Positions 1-5,529 are shown, counted from the first letter of the stretch. The stretch: DNA of 8,660 bases from Lachnospiraceae bacterium (GCA_003535955.1 DPZM01000074.1:1-8660), one strand, 5' to 3'. Numbers and translations are program-made. Notes: a model not told the origin generated them from the sequence alone.

Positions 1-137
1 CCCTGAGGTACTACGATTCCGTTACCTTCAGGTACTACTATCCCGTTACCTTCAGGTACTACTATCCCGTTACCTTCAGGTACCACTATCCCATTACCTT
101 CAGGTATTACTATTCCCGATCCGCAAGGGATCACTAT
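1..137 (-). repeat. 24-bp in-frame tandem repeat (minisatellite) in the secreted protein gene
   Basis: Five complete 24-base units (114-137, 90-113, 66-89, 42-65, 18-41) and part of a sixth (1-17) follow without gaps. The three central units differ at only one or two bases, while the first unit (encoding Cys-Gly-Ser) is more diverged. Near identity at the DNA level, including synonymous sites, points to recent expansion by slippage or recombination. Each gain or loss would add or remove one octapeptide without a frameshift. The array continues to the window edge, so the total copy number is unknown. Confidence 0.95.
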
Positions 138-215
138 ATCGGCACGAACAACCGATGCAGGGAACAATCCTACCAGTAAGAGAGATGTTAACAGACACAA
201 TAGTTTCTTCTTCAT
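1..215 (-). CDS. Small secreted octapeptide-repeat protein, C-terminus beyond the window
   Basis: The visible 71 codons encode a classic signal peptide: M-K-K-K, a Leu-rich core over residues 5-18, and a likely cleavage after Val-Arg-Ala at residue 25. After Asp26 come head-to-tail octapeptides, first IVIPCGSG, then IVIPEGNG, then three copies of IVVPEGNG, then a copy cut by the window edge (IVVPQG). I chose the ATG at 213-215 because AGGAGG (222-227) lies 6 bases upstream. An in-frame ATG at 219-221 abuts the ribosome binding site and is a poor start. A good promoter lies upstream, so the gene is probably transcribed on its own rather than only by read-through from glgP. The alternating hydrophobic, Pro, Gly and Asn pattern could form a beta-rich surface or extracellular structure. 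I do not recognise the family and assign no function. Confidence 0.8.
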   Translation of the reverse strand, partial: MKKKLLCLLTSLLLVGLFPASVVRADIVIPCGSGIVIPEGNGIVVPEGNGIVVPEGNGIVVPEGNGIVVPQ

Positions 216-221
216 ATTCAT

Positions 222-227
222 CCTCCT
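222..227 (-). promoter_or_regulatory. Ribosome binding site AGGAGG deciding the start at 215
   Basis: The minus strand reads AAAGGAGGATGAATATG. The spacing from AGGAGG is 0 bases to the first ATG (221) and 6 bases to the second (215). The second is therefore the likely initiation codon. Confidence 0.8.
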
Positions 228-285
228 TTATATCTTACACTTTTTGTAGTGTTGCAAACTACCTCCGTTTGACCCACTCACAAGT

Positions 286-313
286 ATTATAACAGAATCC
301 TTTTTAATTGCAA
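286..313 (-). promoter_or_regulatory. Sigma-A type promoter of the octapeptide-repeat gene
   Basis: On the minus strand there is TTGCAA (308-313), a 16-base spacer and a perfect TATAAT (286-291). A TG one base before the -10 box gives an extended -10. Transcription would begin near 279 and leave a leader of about 64 bases before the ATG at 215. It lies between the glgP stop and the start of the secreted-protein gene, oriented toward the latter. Confidence 0.7.
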
Positions 314-358
314 TAAATACTATCCATATAAAAATAATATATCAAGCCGGTACACTTA

Positions 359-2668
359 TCAGCATTTGCCCGTTTTCCAAATATCACGGTCGTATTCCGC
401 GATTGTTCTGTCAGACGAGAAGAAACCTGCCTTGGCGATGTTTGTAAGCATCTTCTTACGCCAGCTTAAGGTATCCTCATAGTCGGCGAAGGCCTTGTCC
501 TTGACCTTTATATAATCCTCAAGGTCAAGAAGGGTCATGAACCAGTCCTTGTTAAGGAGTTCTTTGTAGAGGCGCTCGAGGTTTTCCTTATCTCCGACCT
601 TTAAGGCTTCCTTGCTTACTATGAAATCAACCGCCTCCTTAATGACCTTGCTTTTCTTATAATAATCCTTGGATACGTAATCGGCCTTCTCGTAGTGCTT
701 GATGACCGTATCGGAATCCTCACCGAAAACGTATATGTTATCCTTACCCACAAGGTCATATATCTCAACGTTGGCACCGTCCATGGTTCCGAGTGTTACG
801 GCACCGTTTAACATGAACTTCATGTTACCTGTTCCCGACGCCTCCTTGCTGGCAAGGGATATCTGTTCGGAGATATCGCAGGCGGGAATGAGCCTCTCGG
901 CATAGCTTACGTTGTAATTCTCAACCATAATAAGCTTCATGTAGGGCGATGCCTGCGGATCATTATTGATGATCTCCTGAAGGACCAGGATAAGATGTAT
1001 TATATCCTGCGCAATCACATAAGCCGGTGCAGCCTTGGCTCCGAAGATAAAGGTCATCGGACGCAGGGGCTTCTTGCCTGACTTTATCTCAAGATATTTA
1101 TGGATGATATAAAGGGCGTTCATCTGCTGACGCTTATACTCGTGCATACGCTTGATCTGTATGTCGAAGACGGACTCAGGATCGATCGAAACACCTTCCT
1201 TCTCCTTAATATAGGCTGCCAGCTCAAGCTTCTTATCCTTCTTGATGGCTGCGATCTTGTCAAGCACGGTTGTATCATCCTTAAATTCAAGCAGCTTCTT
1301 AAGCTCATCCGCATCCTTCTTCCAGCCGTTTCCTATAAGCTTCGTGATCTCATCGGAGAGCTCACGGTTGCAGGACATGAGCCAGCGGCGGAAGGTGATG
1401 CCGTTGGTCTTATTGTTGAACTTCCCGGGGTATATATCATAAAAGGGCTTAAGCTCTGACTTCTTAAGTATCTCCGTATGAAGGGCCGCAACACCGTTTA
1501 TGGAATAACCGTAATGGATATCTATATGGGCCATATGTACCCTGTCATCTTCATCTATTATCCACACGCGCTCATCACGGTATTTCCTTACCACCAGCCT
1601 GTCAAGCTCCTTGATTATGGGCACGAGCTGGGGAACCACCTTCTCAAGATATGAAAGGGGCCACTTCTCAAGCGCTTCGGCAAGGATCGTGTGGTTGGTA
1701 TAGGCACATGTCCTGCTGACAACCTCGGCTGCTTCCTTGAACGAAAAGCCTTCCTTCAGGGTAAGAAGCCTTATAAGCTCCGGGATCACCATCGTGGGAT
1801 GAGTGTCATTAATCTGAATGGATACATGATCACCCAGCTTATGAAGATCAATACCCTTGCTCTTAACATCTTCAAGGATCATCTGTGCTCCGCTGCTTAC
1901 CATAAAATACTGTTGATATATCCTAAGAAGATTTCCTGCCTCATCCGAATCATCCGGATAAAGGAATAAGGTAAGGTTCTTCTCTATGGCCTCCTTGTCA
2001 AAGTCAATCCCATCCTTTACCAGTGATTCATCAACTGTTTCGATATCAAATAGATGAAGCTTGTTAAGACCGTTATCATACCCGATGATATCTATATCAT
2101 AGAGCCTGCTCTTTACCTTACGGTCGCCGAATTCAACCACGTATGAGATATCGGTATCCCTAAGCCAACCTTTAGGTTCTGTCACTGCCCCCGCTTTCAC
2201 ATCGGTGGAGCCCGCCTCTATCCAGTCATTCTTCTCAGCTGTCTGCTTATGATCCTTAAAGACCTGCTTAAAGAGACCGAAGTGGTAATTAAGGCCTATG
2301 CCGTCTCCCGGTATGCCAAGCGTTGCCATTGAATCAAGGAAACACGCCGCCAGCCTTCCCAGGCCTCCGTTACCCAGTGAAGGTTCCGGCTCGATCTCCT
2401 CAAGGGTTGCGAGTGACTTACCGTTTTTCTTAAGGACCCCGGCAACCTCATCGTAGATCTGTAAATTTATGAGGTTATTCGATAAGAGCTTGCCTATAAG
2501 GAACTCGGCCGAGATGTAGTAAACCTTCTTGGGACCGCTTATGATCTTCTTCTCGCTCATCTGCTTCTTGACGAATGTAAGCAAGGCGTAATATAGTTCC
2601 TTATCGGTGCAGGTCTGGATCTGCTTGTTGTAGAGTTCCATTGTTATTTCGTTTAGTTTCGCTTCCAT
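359..2668 (-). CDS. glgP: Glycogen/starch/maltodextrin phosphorylase (GT35), PLP-dependent
   Basis: This enzyme releases alpha-glucose 1-phosphate from the non-reducing ends of alpha-1,4-glucans, using phosphate and a bound pyridoxal phosphate, in the cytoplasm. The 769 residues carry the family landmarks in order: EPEPSLGNGGLGRLAACFLDSM (residues 94-114), QINDTHPTM in the middle, IQIKRMHEYKRQQMNALY, and the cofactor segment EASGTGNMKF followed by LGTMDGANVEI. Lys617 in that segment is the expected Schiff-base lysine. The length is slightly under that of animal enzymes and normal for clostridial ones, and I see no frameshift. The ATG at 2666-2668 has GGGAGG 5 bases upstream (2674-2679). No other glycogen gene is adjacent, so it appears to be a stand-alone unit controlled from the complex region on its right. 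No convincing terminator is visible after its stop. Confidence 0.97.
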   Translation of the reverse strand: MEAKLNEITMELYNKQIQTCTDKELYYALLTFVKKQMSEKKIISGPKKVYYISAEFLIGKLLSNNLINLQIYDEVAGVLKKNGKSLATLEEIEPEPSLGNGGLGRLAACFLDSMATLGIPGDGIGLNYHFGLFKQVFKDHKQTAEKNDWIEAGSTDVKAGAVTEPKGWLRDTDISYVVEFGDRKVKSRLYDIDIIGYDNGLNKLHLFDIETVDESLVKDGIDFDKEAIEKNLTLFLYPDDSDEAGNLLRIYQQYFMVSSGAQMILEDVKSKGIDLHKLGDHVSIQINDTHPTMVIPELIRLLTLKEGFSFKEAAEVVSRTCAYTNHTILAEALEKWPLSYLEKVVPQLVPIIKELDRLVVRKYRDERVWIIDEDDRVHMAHIDIHYGYSINGVAALHTEILKKSELKPFYDIYPGKFNNKTNGITFRRWLMSCNRELSDEITKLIGNGWKKDADELKKLLEFKDDTTVLDKIAAIKKDKKLELAAYIKEKEGVSIDPESVFDIQIKRMHEYKRQQMNALYIIHKYLEIKSGKKPLRPMTFIFGAKAAPAYVIAQDIIHLILVLQEIINNDPQASPYMKLIMVENYNVSYAERLIPACDISEQISLASKEASGTGNMKFMLNGAVTLGTMDGANVEIYDLVGKDNIYVFGEDSDTVIKHYEKADYVSKDYYKKSKVIKEAVDFIVSKEALKVGDKENLERLYKELLNKDWFMTLLDLEDYIKVKDKAFADYEDTLSWRKKMLTNIAKAGFFSSDRTIAEYDRDIWKTGKC

Positions 2669-2715
2669 GTCTTCCTCCCAATATAAAATTATAGAATTAT
2701 ATGTACTGCTTCTAA

Positions 2716-2744
2716 ATTATATACTTTTGATTTTGAAATATCAT
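2716..2744 (-). promoter_or_regulatory. Candidate glgP promoter
   Basis: On the minus strand a perfect TATAAT (2716-2721) lies 17 bases from ATGATA (2739-2744), which matches TTGACA at four of six positions. The predicted start near 2709 gives a leader of about 40 bases before the glgP ATG. The weak -35 box lies inside the first operator-like palindrome (2735-2747), an arrangement that fits a regulated promoter. Two further TATAAT hexamers (2688-2693 and 2696-2701) lie closer to the gene but have no recognisable -35 partner. Confidence 0.45.
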
Positions 2745-2791
2745 TTCCCGGACAGCTTGTGTTTTCGAAATACCATTTCTCGGACAGCTTG
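2735..2791. promoter_or_regulatory. Two tandem 25-bp operator-like repeats upstream of glgP
   Basis: Copies at 2735-2759 and 2767-2791 match at 23 of 25 positions and are offset by exactly 32 bases, about three helical turns. Each begins with an imperfect palindrome, GAAATATCATTTC or GAAATACCATTTC (arms GAAAT/ATTTC around 3 bases), followed by the conserved tail CGGACAGCTTG. The nearer copy overlaps the candidate glgP -35 box. A related but looser inverted repeat, GGAATA/TATTTCC, follows around 2795-2811. This looks like a pair of binding sites for one dimeric regulator. Which regulator is unknown. Confidence 0.6.
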
Positions 2792-2832
2792 GTCGGAATA
2801 GAAGTATTTCCTATATGTTTTACATTAAAGTA

Positions 2833-2846
2833 GGAAAACGTTTTCC
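2833..2846. promoter_or_regulatory. Perfect 14-bp CpG-centred palindrome, LacI/GalR-type operator candidate
   Basis: GGAAAACGTTTTCC is a perfect palindrome with a central CG and AT-rich flanks. This is the shape of operators bound by LacI/GalR-family proteins, including CcpA cre sites. It lies about 112 bases upstream of the candidate glgP -10 box. A LacI-family gene occurs elsewhere in this window, but nothing in the sequence proves that it binds here. Confidence 0.5.
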
Positions 2847-2934
2847 GCAACCCCTATTTTAATTTTTTTAAACACTGTATTTTACATCTGTTTGTTTTCG
2901 GTTTTTCTGCTTTTCCTGTGTTTCCTTTTTTCAA

Positions 2935-3048
2935 CTGTTCTTCTTTATTTATAATTGTAATTTTTGGGGGCTGTTGTTCTTTTTATTTATAGTTGTTCTT
3001 TTTTATATTCATAATTGTTCTTTTTATCTACAGCTGATCTTCTATCAA
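2935..3048. repeat. T-rich degenerate repeat tract, unit about 20 bases
   Basis: The core (C/T)TGTTCTT(T)TTAT recurs at about 2935, 2955 (weak), 2974, 2993, 3014 and 3034 (weak), at steps of 19-21 bases. The copies at 2974, 2993 and 3014 are the clearest. The tract is strongly T-rich on the plus strand and ends where the 63-base array begins. No convincing gene is present. It could be a diverged tandem duplication or a bent, easily melted AT-rich element. Confidence 0.45.
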
Positions 3049-3419
3049 GCACGCCTATCGGGGTTCACAGGTTATGTGCGTGTAAGCTCATTCTATGCAG
3101 TTACATCCTGTACACGCAAATGCCTGTTTCTTTCATTCTGCGTGTCGGCATCAGATCGAAAGCGATAAATAGAAACACGCCCAAAGGGCCCTACTCCTCC
3201 GAGGCGTGTTTGATACTGTCAAAACTGATCATCGATAACACGCCTTAATGACCATTCTTCTCTGAGGCGTGTCGATATCCTGATGAAGCTTTTTTTCACA
3301 ACACGCATATAGACTCTTGCTGTTGTATTGCGTGCTCATTAACGCTGTATAAGACATTTTCACATCAAATCCAGAGAAACATAGACACGCCAAAGGCTCA
3401 TGATTATTAATCGGCATGT
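3049..3419. repeat. Array of six inverted repeats (ACACGCC-N21-GGCGTGT) with 63-bp period
   Basis: Left arms start at 3049, 3112, 3175, 3238, 3301 and 3385, so the steps are 63, 63, 63, 63 and 84 (63 plus 21). Right arms start at 3077, 3139, 3203, 3266, 3329 and 3413, which is 28 bases after each left arm except 27 in the second unit. The left arms read GCACGCC, ACACGCA, ACACGCC, ACACGCC, ACACGCA and ACACGCC. The right arms are their complements or near-complements: TGCGTGT, TGCGTGT, GGCGTGT, GGCGTGT, TGCGTGC and GGCATGT. The loop is 21 bases (20 in unit 2). The regular spacer between units is 28 bases (29 after unit 2) and 49 after unit 5. Loops and spacers are largely unrelated in sequence, except that the loops of units 3 and 4 agree at about 13 of 21 positions. 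The array codes for no convincing protein. It does not look like a CRISPR array, because the conserved part is only seven bases per arm. It could be a phased set of dimer binding sites or an RNA with six hairpins. Confidence 0.85.
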
Positions 3420-3444
3420 CTCACTTCATCAATCCGGTCCAGGC

Positions 3445-3474
3445 TTGAAATTCTTGTACAACTTTTTCTATATT
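3445..3474 (+). promoter_or_regulatory. Candidate promoter for the hydrolase gene
   Basis: On the plus strand TTGAAA (3445-3450) is followed by an 18-base spacer and TATATT (3469-3474). It points at the hydrolase gene and lies just before the repeat-rich leader. If it is used, the transcript would carry a leader of roughly 160 bases that includes the degenerate repeats at 3484-3564. The match is fair, not strong. Confidence 0.4.
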
Positions 3475-3483
3475 TTTCGATAT

Positions 3484-3564
3484 AAGGTTACAGATCAATG
3501 GGGCATGTTATTGATCAAAAGGGCAAGGTTACAAATCATAGAGGCAAGGCTTCGTGTCAAAGGC
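3484..3564 (+). repeat. Four degenerate tandem repeats of 19-21 bases in the hydrolase leader
   Basis: Four abutting units at 3484-3504, 3505-3524, 3525-3545 and 3546-3564 share the pattern A-A-G-G-T-T-A-C-A, then ATCA or GTCA in the middle, then a G-rich end finishing in GGC. Units 1 and 3 are the most alike. The unit length matches the roughly 20-base step of the T-rich tract on the other side of the 63-base array, but the sequence is different. Confidence 0.55.
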
Positions 3565-3606
3565 AGCTCATAAACATGAACTTGACAATGGTGAAAATGC
3601 CTGTCA
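3555..3606 (+). promoter_or_regulatory. Possible alternative hairpins in the hydrolase leader
   Basis: TGTCAA (3555-3560) can pair with TTGACA (3582-3587), with a further TCAT/ATGA pairing inside the loop. The same TGACA (3583-3587) can instead pair with TGTCA (3602-3606), directly before an AGGA and a small reading frame. The two pairings exclude each other, as in an attenuator. The stems are only 5-6 base pairs, so chance is a real alternative. Confidence 0.25.
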
Positions 3607-3610
3607 GGAT

Positions 3611-3646
3611 ATGGGTAAACTACAAAAACGGATGGTTATGATATGA
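3611..3646 (+). other. Possible short leader ORF overlapping the hydrolase start
   Basis: ATG at 3611 opens an 11-codon frame (MGKLQKRMVMI) whose TGA overlaps the hydrolase ATG in an ATGA arrangement at 3643-3646. The frame stays open upstream to a stop at 3539, and a GTG at 3554 would give about 30 residues. The hydrolase itself has only a weak GGA-type ribosome binding site, so translational coupling would make sense. The only signal before 3611 is AGGA at too short a spacing, so support is thin. Confidence 0.25.
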
Positions 3647-5010
3647 AATCTCTTAAATCACTCTGGATGATAATATTGGATACGATCGCGGTATTGGGCA
3701 TCATTGCGGCTGCGAATACATACCTGCTTATTTATACCGGGCTCTTTGGAGGAAAGAGTACCGTATTTGACGGATGGCTCATCCTTGTCGTTATGCTCAT
3801 ATCACCGGGACGGCTTTATCCCCCGGTATTAAGCAAGAGGATAAAGGTATTAAGGAGCGGTCTTAACCTTCTGGTGCTCTTCTGTATATCGTGCTTTATG
3901 CTCATCCTTCTTAATATATGCATGTGGACAGGCCAGACACCGCTTCCGTCCTTAACGGCACTGCCAGGCTTCTGGTTCATAAATACACTTATAACCGTGG
4001 CCGTTATGACTGTTCTCTTCTTTGCCGGAATGATCCGGGTTTACATAACAAGCGAACAGTTGGCCATAAGATGGCGTGTCCTCGGACTGATCTGCGGCTT
4101 TATACCTGTACTTAATCTCATCCTTCTCGCAAAGATAATATCTGTTGTATCGGCTGAGGTTGATTTTGAAAACACAAGGCAGATAGTGGATGCCCTCAGA
4201 AAGGAACAGGAGGTATGCAAGACCAAATATCCCATACTCCTGGTTCACGGGGTCTTCTTCCGTGACTTTAAATATCTCAATTACTGGGGAAGGATCCCCA
4301 AGGCTCTTGAGGCCAACGGAGCCACACTCTACTATGGCGAACACCAGTCTGCTGCATCCGTGGCCGAGTGCGGTCAGGAGCTTGCGGACCGGATTGAGAA
4401 ACTGGTAAAGGAGACAGGCTGTGAGAAGATAAATGTCATCGCCCATTCCAAGGGCGGCCTTGATATGAGGTATGCGATAAGTAAGTGCGGAGCCGGCAAA
4501 TACGTGGCCTCACTTACCACTGTCAATACGCCTCACAGGGGATGTGAATTCGCCGATTACCTGCTAAATAAGATCCCCGAAAAGGAGCAGCAGATGATAG
4601 CCCTGAAATACAACAGCGCTTTTAAGAACTTAGGCGATGAGCATCCGGATTTCCTTAAGGCCGTAGGTGACCTGACCCACAGTGCCTGCGAGAAGTTCAA
4701 TGAAGAAGTCAAGGATGTCGGGACCATTATATACAGAAGTGTCGGGTCAAGGCTAAATAAGGGAAGCAGCGGACGCTTTCCCCTTAATATGTCATATCTG
4801 CTTGTTAAATATTTCGACGGTGAAAATGACGGACTTGTAGGCAGGAAGTCCTTCGAGTGGGGGCGTGACTATAAATACCTGACAGTCAGGGGCGACAGGG
4901 GCATCTCCCACGGGGACATGATCGACCTTAACCGGGAAAACATCCCGGAATTTGACGTGCGTGAGTTCTACATCAGACTTGTTAATGAATTAAAGAATAT
5001 GGATCTGTGA
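3643..5010 (+). CDS. Membrane-anchored alpha/beta hydrolase, lipase-like
   Basis: The 455-residue protein has two parts. Residues 1-170 are very hydrophobic, with about five membrane segments (roughly 7-33, 43-58, 72-94, 108-132 and 144-168). From residue 195 there is an alpha/beta-hydrolase domain of the bacterial triacylglycerol lipase type. It shows the oxyanion segment LLVHG (His202-Gly203), the nucleophile elbow AHSKGG with Ser269, an NDGLV segment with Asp396 as likely acid, and SHGD with His423 as likely base, so the catalytic triad appears complete. The elbow has Ala instead of the usual first Gly, as in several Gram-positive lipases. The substrate is likely an ester or lipid at the membrane, but the sequence does not say which. 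The start has a weak ribosome binding site and overlaps a short upstream frame. The last 21 bases overlap the end of the opposing cobU-like gene. Confidence 0.88.
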   Translation: MKSLKSLWMIILDTIAVLGIIAAANTYLLIYTGLFGGKSTVFDGWLILVVMLISPGRLYPPVLSKRIKVLRSGLNLLVLFCISCFMLILLNICMWTGQTPLPSLTALPGFWFINTLITVAVMTVLFFAGMIRVYITSEQLAIRWRVLGLICGFIPVLNLILLAKIISVVSAEVDFENTRQIVDALRKEQEVCKTKYPILLVHGVFFRDFKYLNYWGRIPKALEANGATLYYGEHQSAASVAECGQELADRIEKLVKETGCEKINVIAHSKGGLDMRYAISKCGAGKYVASLTTVNTPHRGCEFADYLLNKIPEKEQQMIALKYNSAFKNLGDEHPDFLKAVGDLTHSACEKFNEEVKDVGTIIYRSVGSRLNKGSSGRFPLNMSYLLVKYFDGENDGLVGRKSFEWGRDYKYLTVRGDRGISHGDMIDLNRENIPEFDVREFYIRLVNELKNMDL

Positions 5011-5529
5011 AGACAGAAGAACCGTCCCCATATCTTCATTTATCCTGTTCAGTAAGCTGACATACAGCCGCGTCTCTTCATCCGCGTCCTCATCAAGGTC
5101 GTATTCACTCGATACTATGATGAGGTTCTTAACTTGATCCGCAAGATATTTGATATCGTCTGATATGGTCCGGACGAATTCATCCGCTTCAACCTTCAAG
5201 GGGTTCCTGCTCCATGGCCTGTCAGGGTTATCGAAGAGTTCATTCCCGACAAGATTAGCCACACATTCAAGAAGTACCGTAGCCTGTGAGCGCACAGAAG
5301 GTTCGCACCATAGGGCACTTATGGCATGAAGATCATATTCGTGCTCTATGGTTATAAAGCCCTTGCCTTCGCGCTGTTTACGGTGCCTTTCGACCCGCTT
5401 CCTGCCCTCTTCATCCATGACCTTCATAGTGGCAATGTAGTAAAGCGGCCTTCCGTATGAAACGGCAAGCTCCTCCGCACGAAGGGACTTGCCGCTGTTT
5501 TGTTTTCCAATGATCACATGTACGCTCAT
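4990..5529 (-). CDS. cobU: CobU-like adenosylcobinamide kinase/guanylyltransferase, altered C-terminus
   Basis: Known CobU proteins phosphorylate adenosylcobinamide and attach GMP during assembly of the cobalamin nucleotide loop. The 179 residues show a P-loop near the N-terminus (GKQNSGKS, residues 8-15), YYIATMKVMDEEGRKRVERHRKQR with His49 where the GMP-carrying histidine is expected, and the family-typical VLLECVANLVGNELF. The late ETRLYVSLLNRIN segment also fits the family. After it, the usual final helix and strand are replaced by a short tail, GTVLLSSQIHIL, encoded by a REP-like motif, so the native 3' end seems to be lost. Activity is uncertain. The start is ATG at 5527-5529 behind a modest GGGA ribosome binding site. 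No other cobalamin gene is in the window. The Lachnospiraceae-style sequence could also be a CobU relative with another role. Confidence 0.85.
   Translation of the reverse strand: MSVHVIIGKQNSGKSLRAEELAVSYGRPLYYIATMKVMDEEGRKRVERHRKQREGKGFITIEHEYDLHAISALWCEPSVRSQATVLLECVANLVGNELFDNPDRPWSRNPLKVEADEFVRTISDDIKYLADQVKNLIIVSSEYDLDEDADEETRLYVSLLNRINEDMGTVLLSSQIHIL
5019..5029 (+). repeat. REP-like motif GAACCGTCCCC, copy 1 (inside the cobU 3' end)
   Basis: This 11-base motif sits in the last part of the cobU-like gene, just past the hydrolase stop, and recurs in the same orientation at 5593-5603. From memory, motifs of this kind (GGGGACGGTTC on the other strand) occur as dispersed short repeats in many clostridial genomes, sometimes near REP-associated tyrosine transposases. 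That link is recalled knowledge and was not checked. Confidence 0.5.

Larger units (their letters stand above)
2669..3642. other. Gene-free regulatory/repeat region between glgP and the hydrolase
   Basis: These 974 bases between two divergent genes contain no reading frame that resembles a protein. The short open frames here cross the repeats in several phases and have no good ribosome binding sites. From left to right the region holds the glgP promoter and operator-like repeats, a 14-base palindrome, a T-rich tract, the 63-base inverted-repeat array, a candidate rightward promoter and a repeat-rich leader. I see no tRNA or rRNA gene in it. Confidence 0.7.

Noticed and set aside
228..257. Nine-codon leader frame (TTG start, GGAGG upstream) ending just before the ribosome binding site of the secreted-protein gene
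   Set aside because: It is very short with a rare start codon, and nothing apart from position supports it.
216..280. c-di-GMP or other riboswitch in the leader of the secreted-protein gene
   Set aside because: The leader is only about 64 bases, and I could not match any conserved riboswitch core. Only weak 5-base stems are present.
2974..3248. Two small plus-strand open frames (64 and 77 residues)
   Set aside because: They run across T-rich repeats and inverted-repeat arms in overlapping frames, with Phe/Leu/Tyr-rich translations typical of non-coding AT-rich DNA.
3281..3297. T7 run after GAAGC as a plus-strand terminator
   Set aside because: No stable G/C-rich stem precedes the T-run, and no plus-strand gene ends there.
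3229..3417. 62-residue open frame on the minus strand across the array
   Set aside because: It has no ribosome binding site worth noting, no repeat in its protein despite the 63-base period, and its Cys-rich composition follows from the arms.
3049..3419. CRISPR array
   Set aside because: Only seven bases per arm are conserved, the repeats are not a contiguous 23-40-base unit, and no cas gene is in the window.
4073..4079. Isolated GGCGTGT inside the hydrolase gene as another array arm
   Set aside because: It is in coding sequence with no partner arm 28 bases upstream, so it is probably chance.
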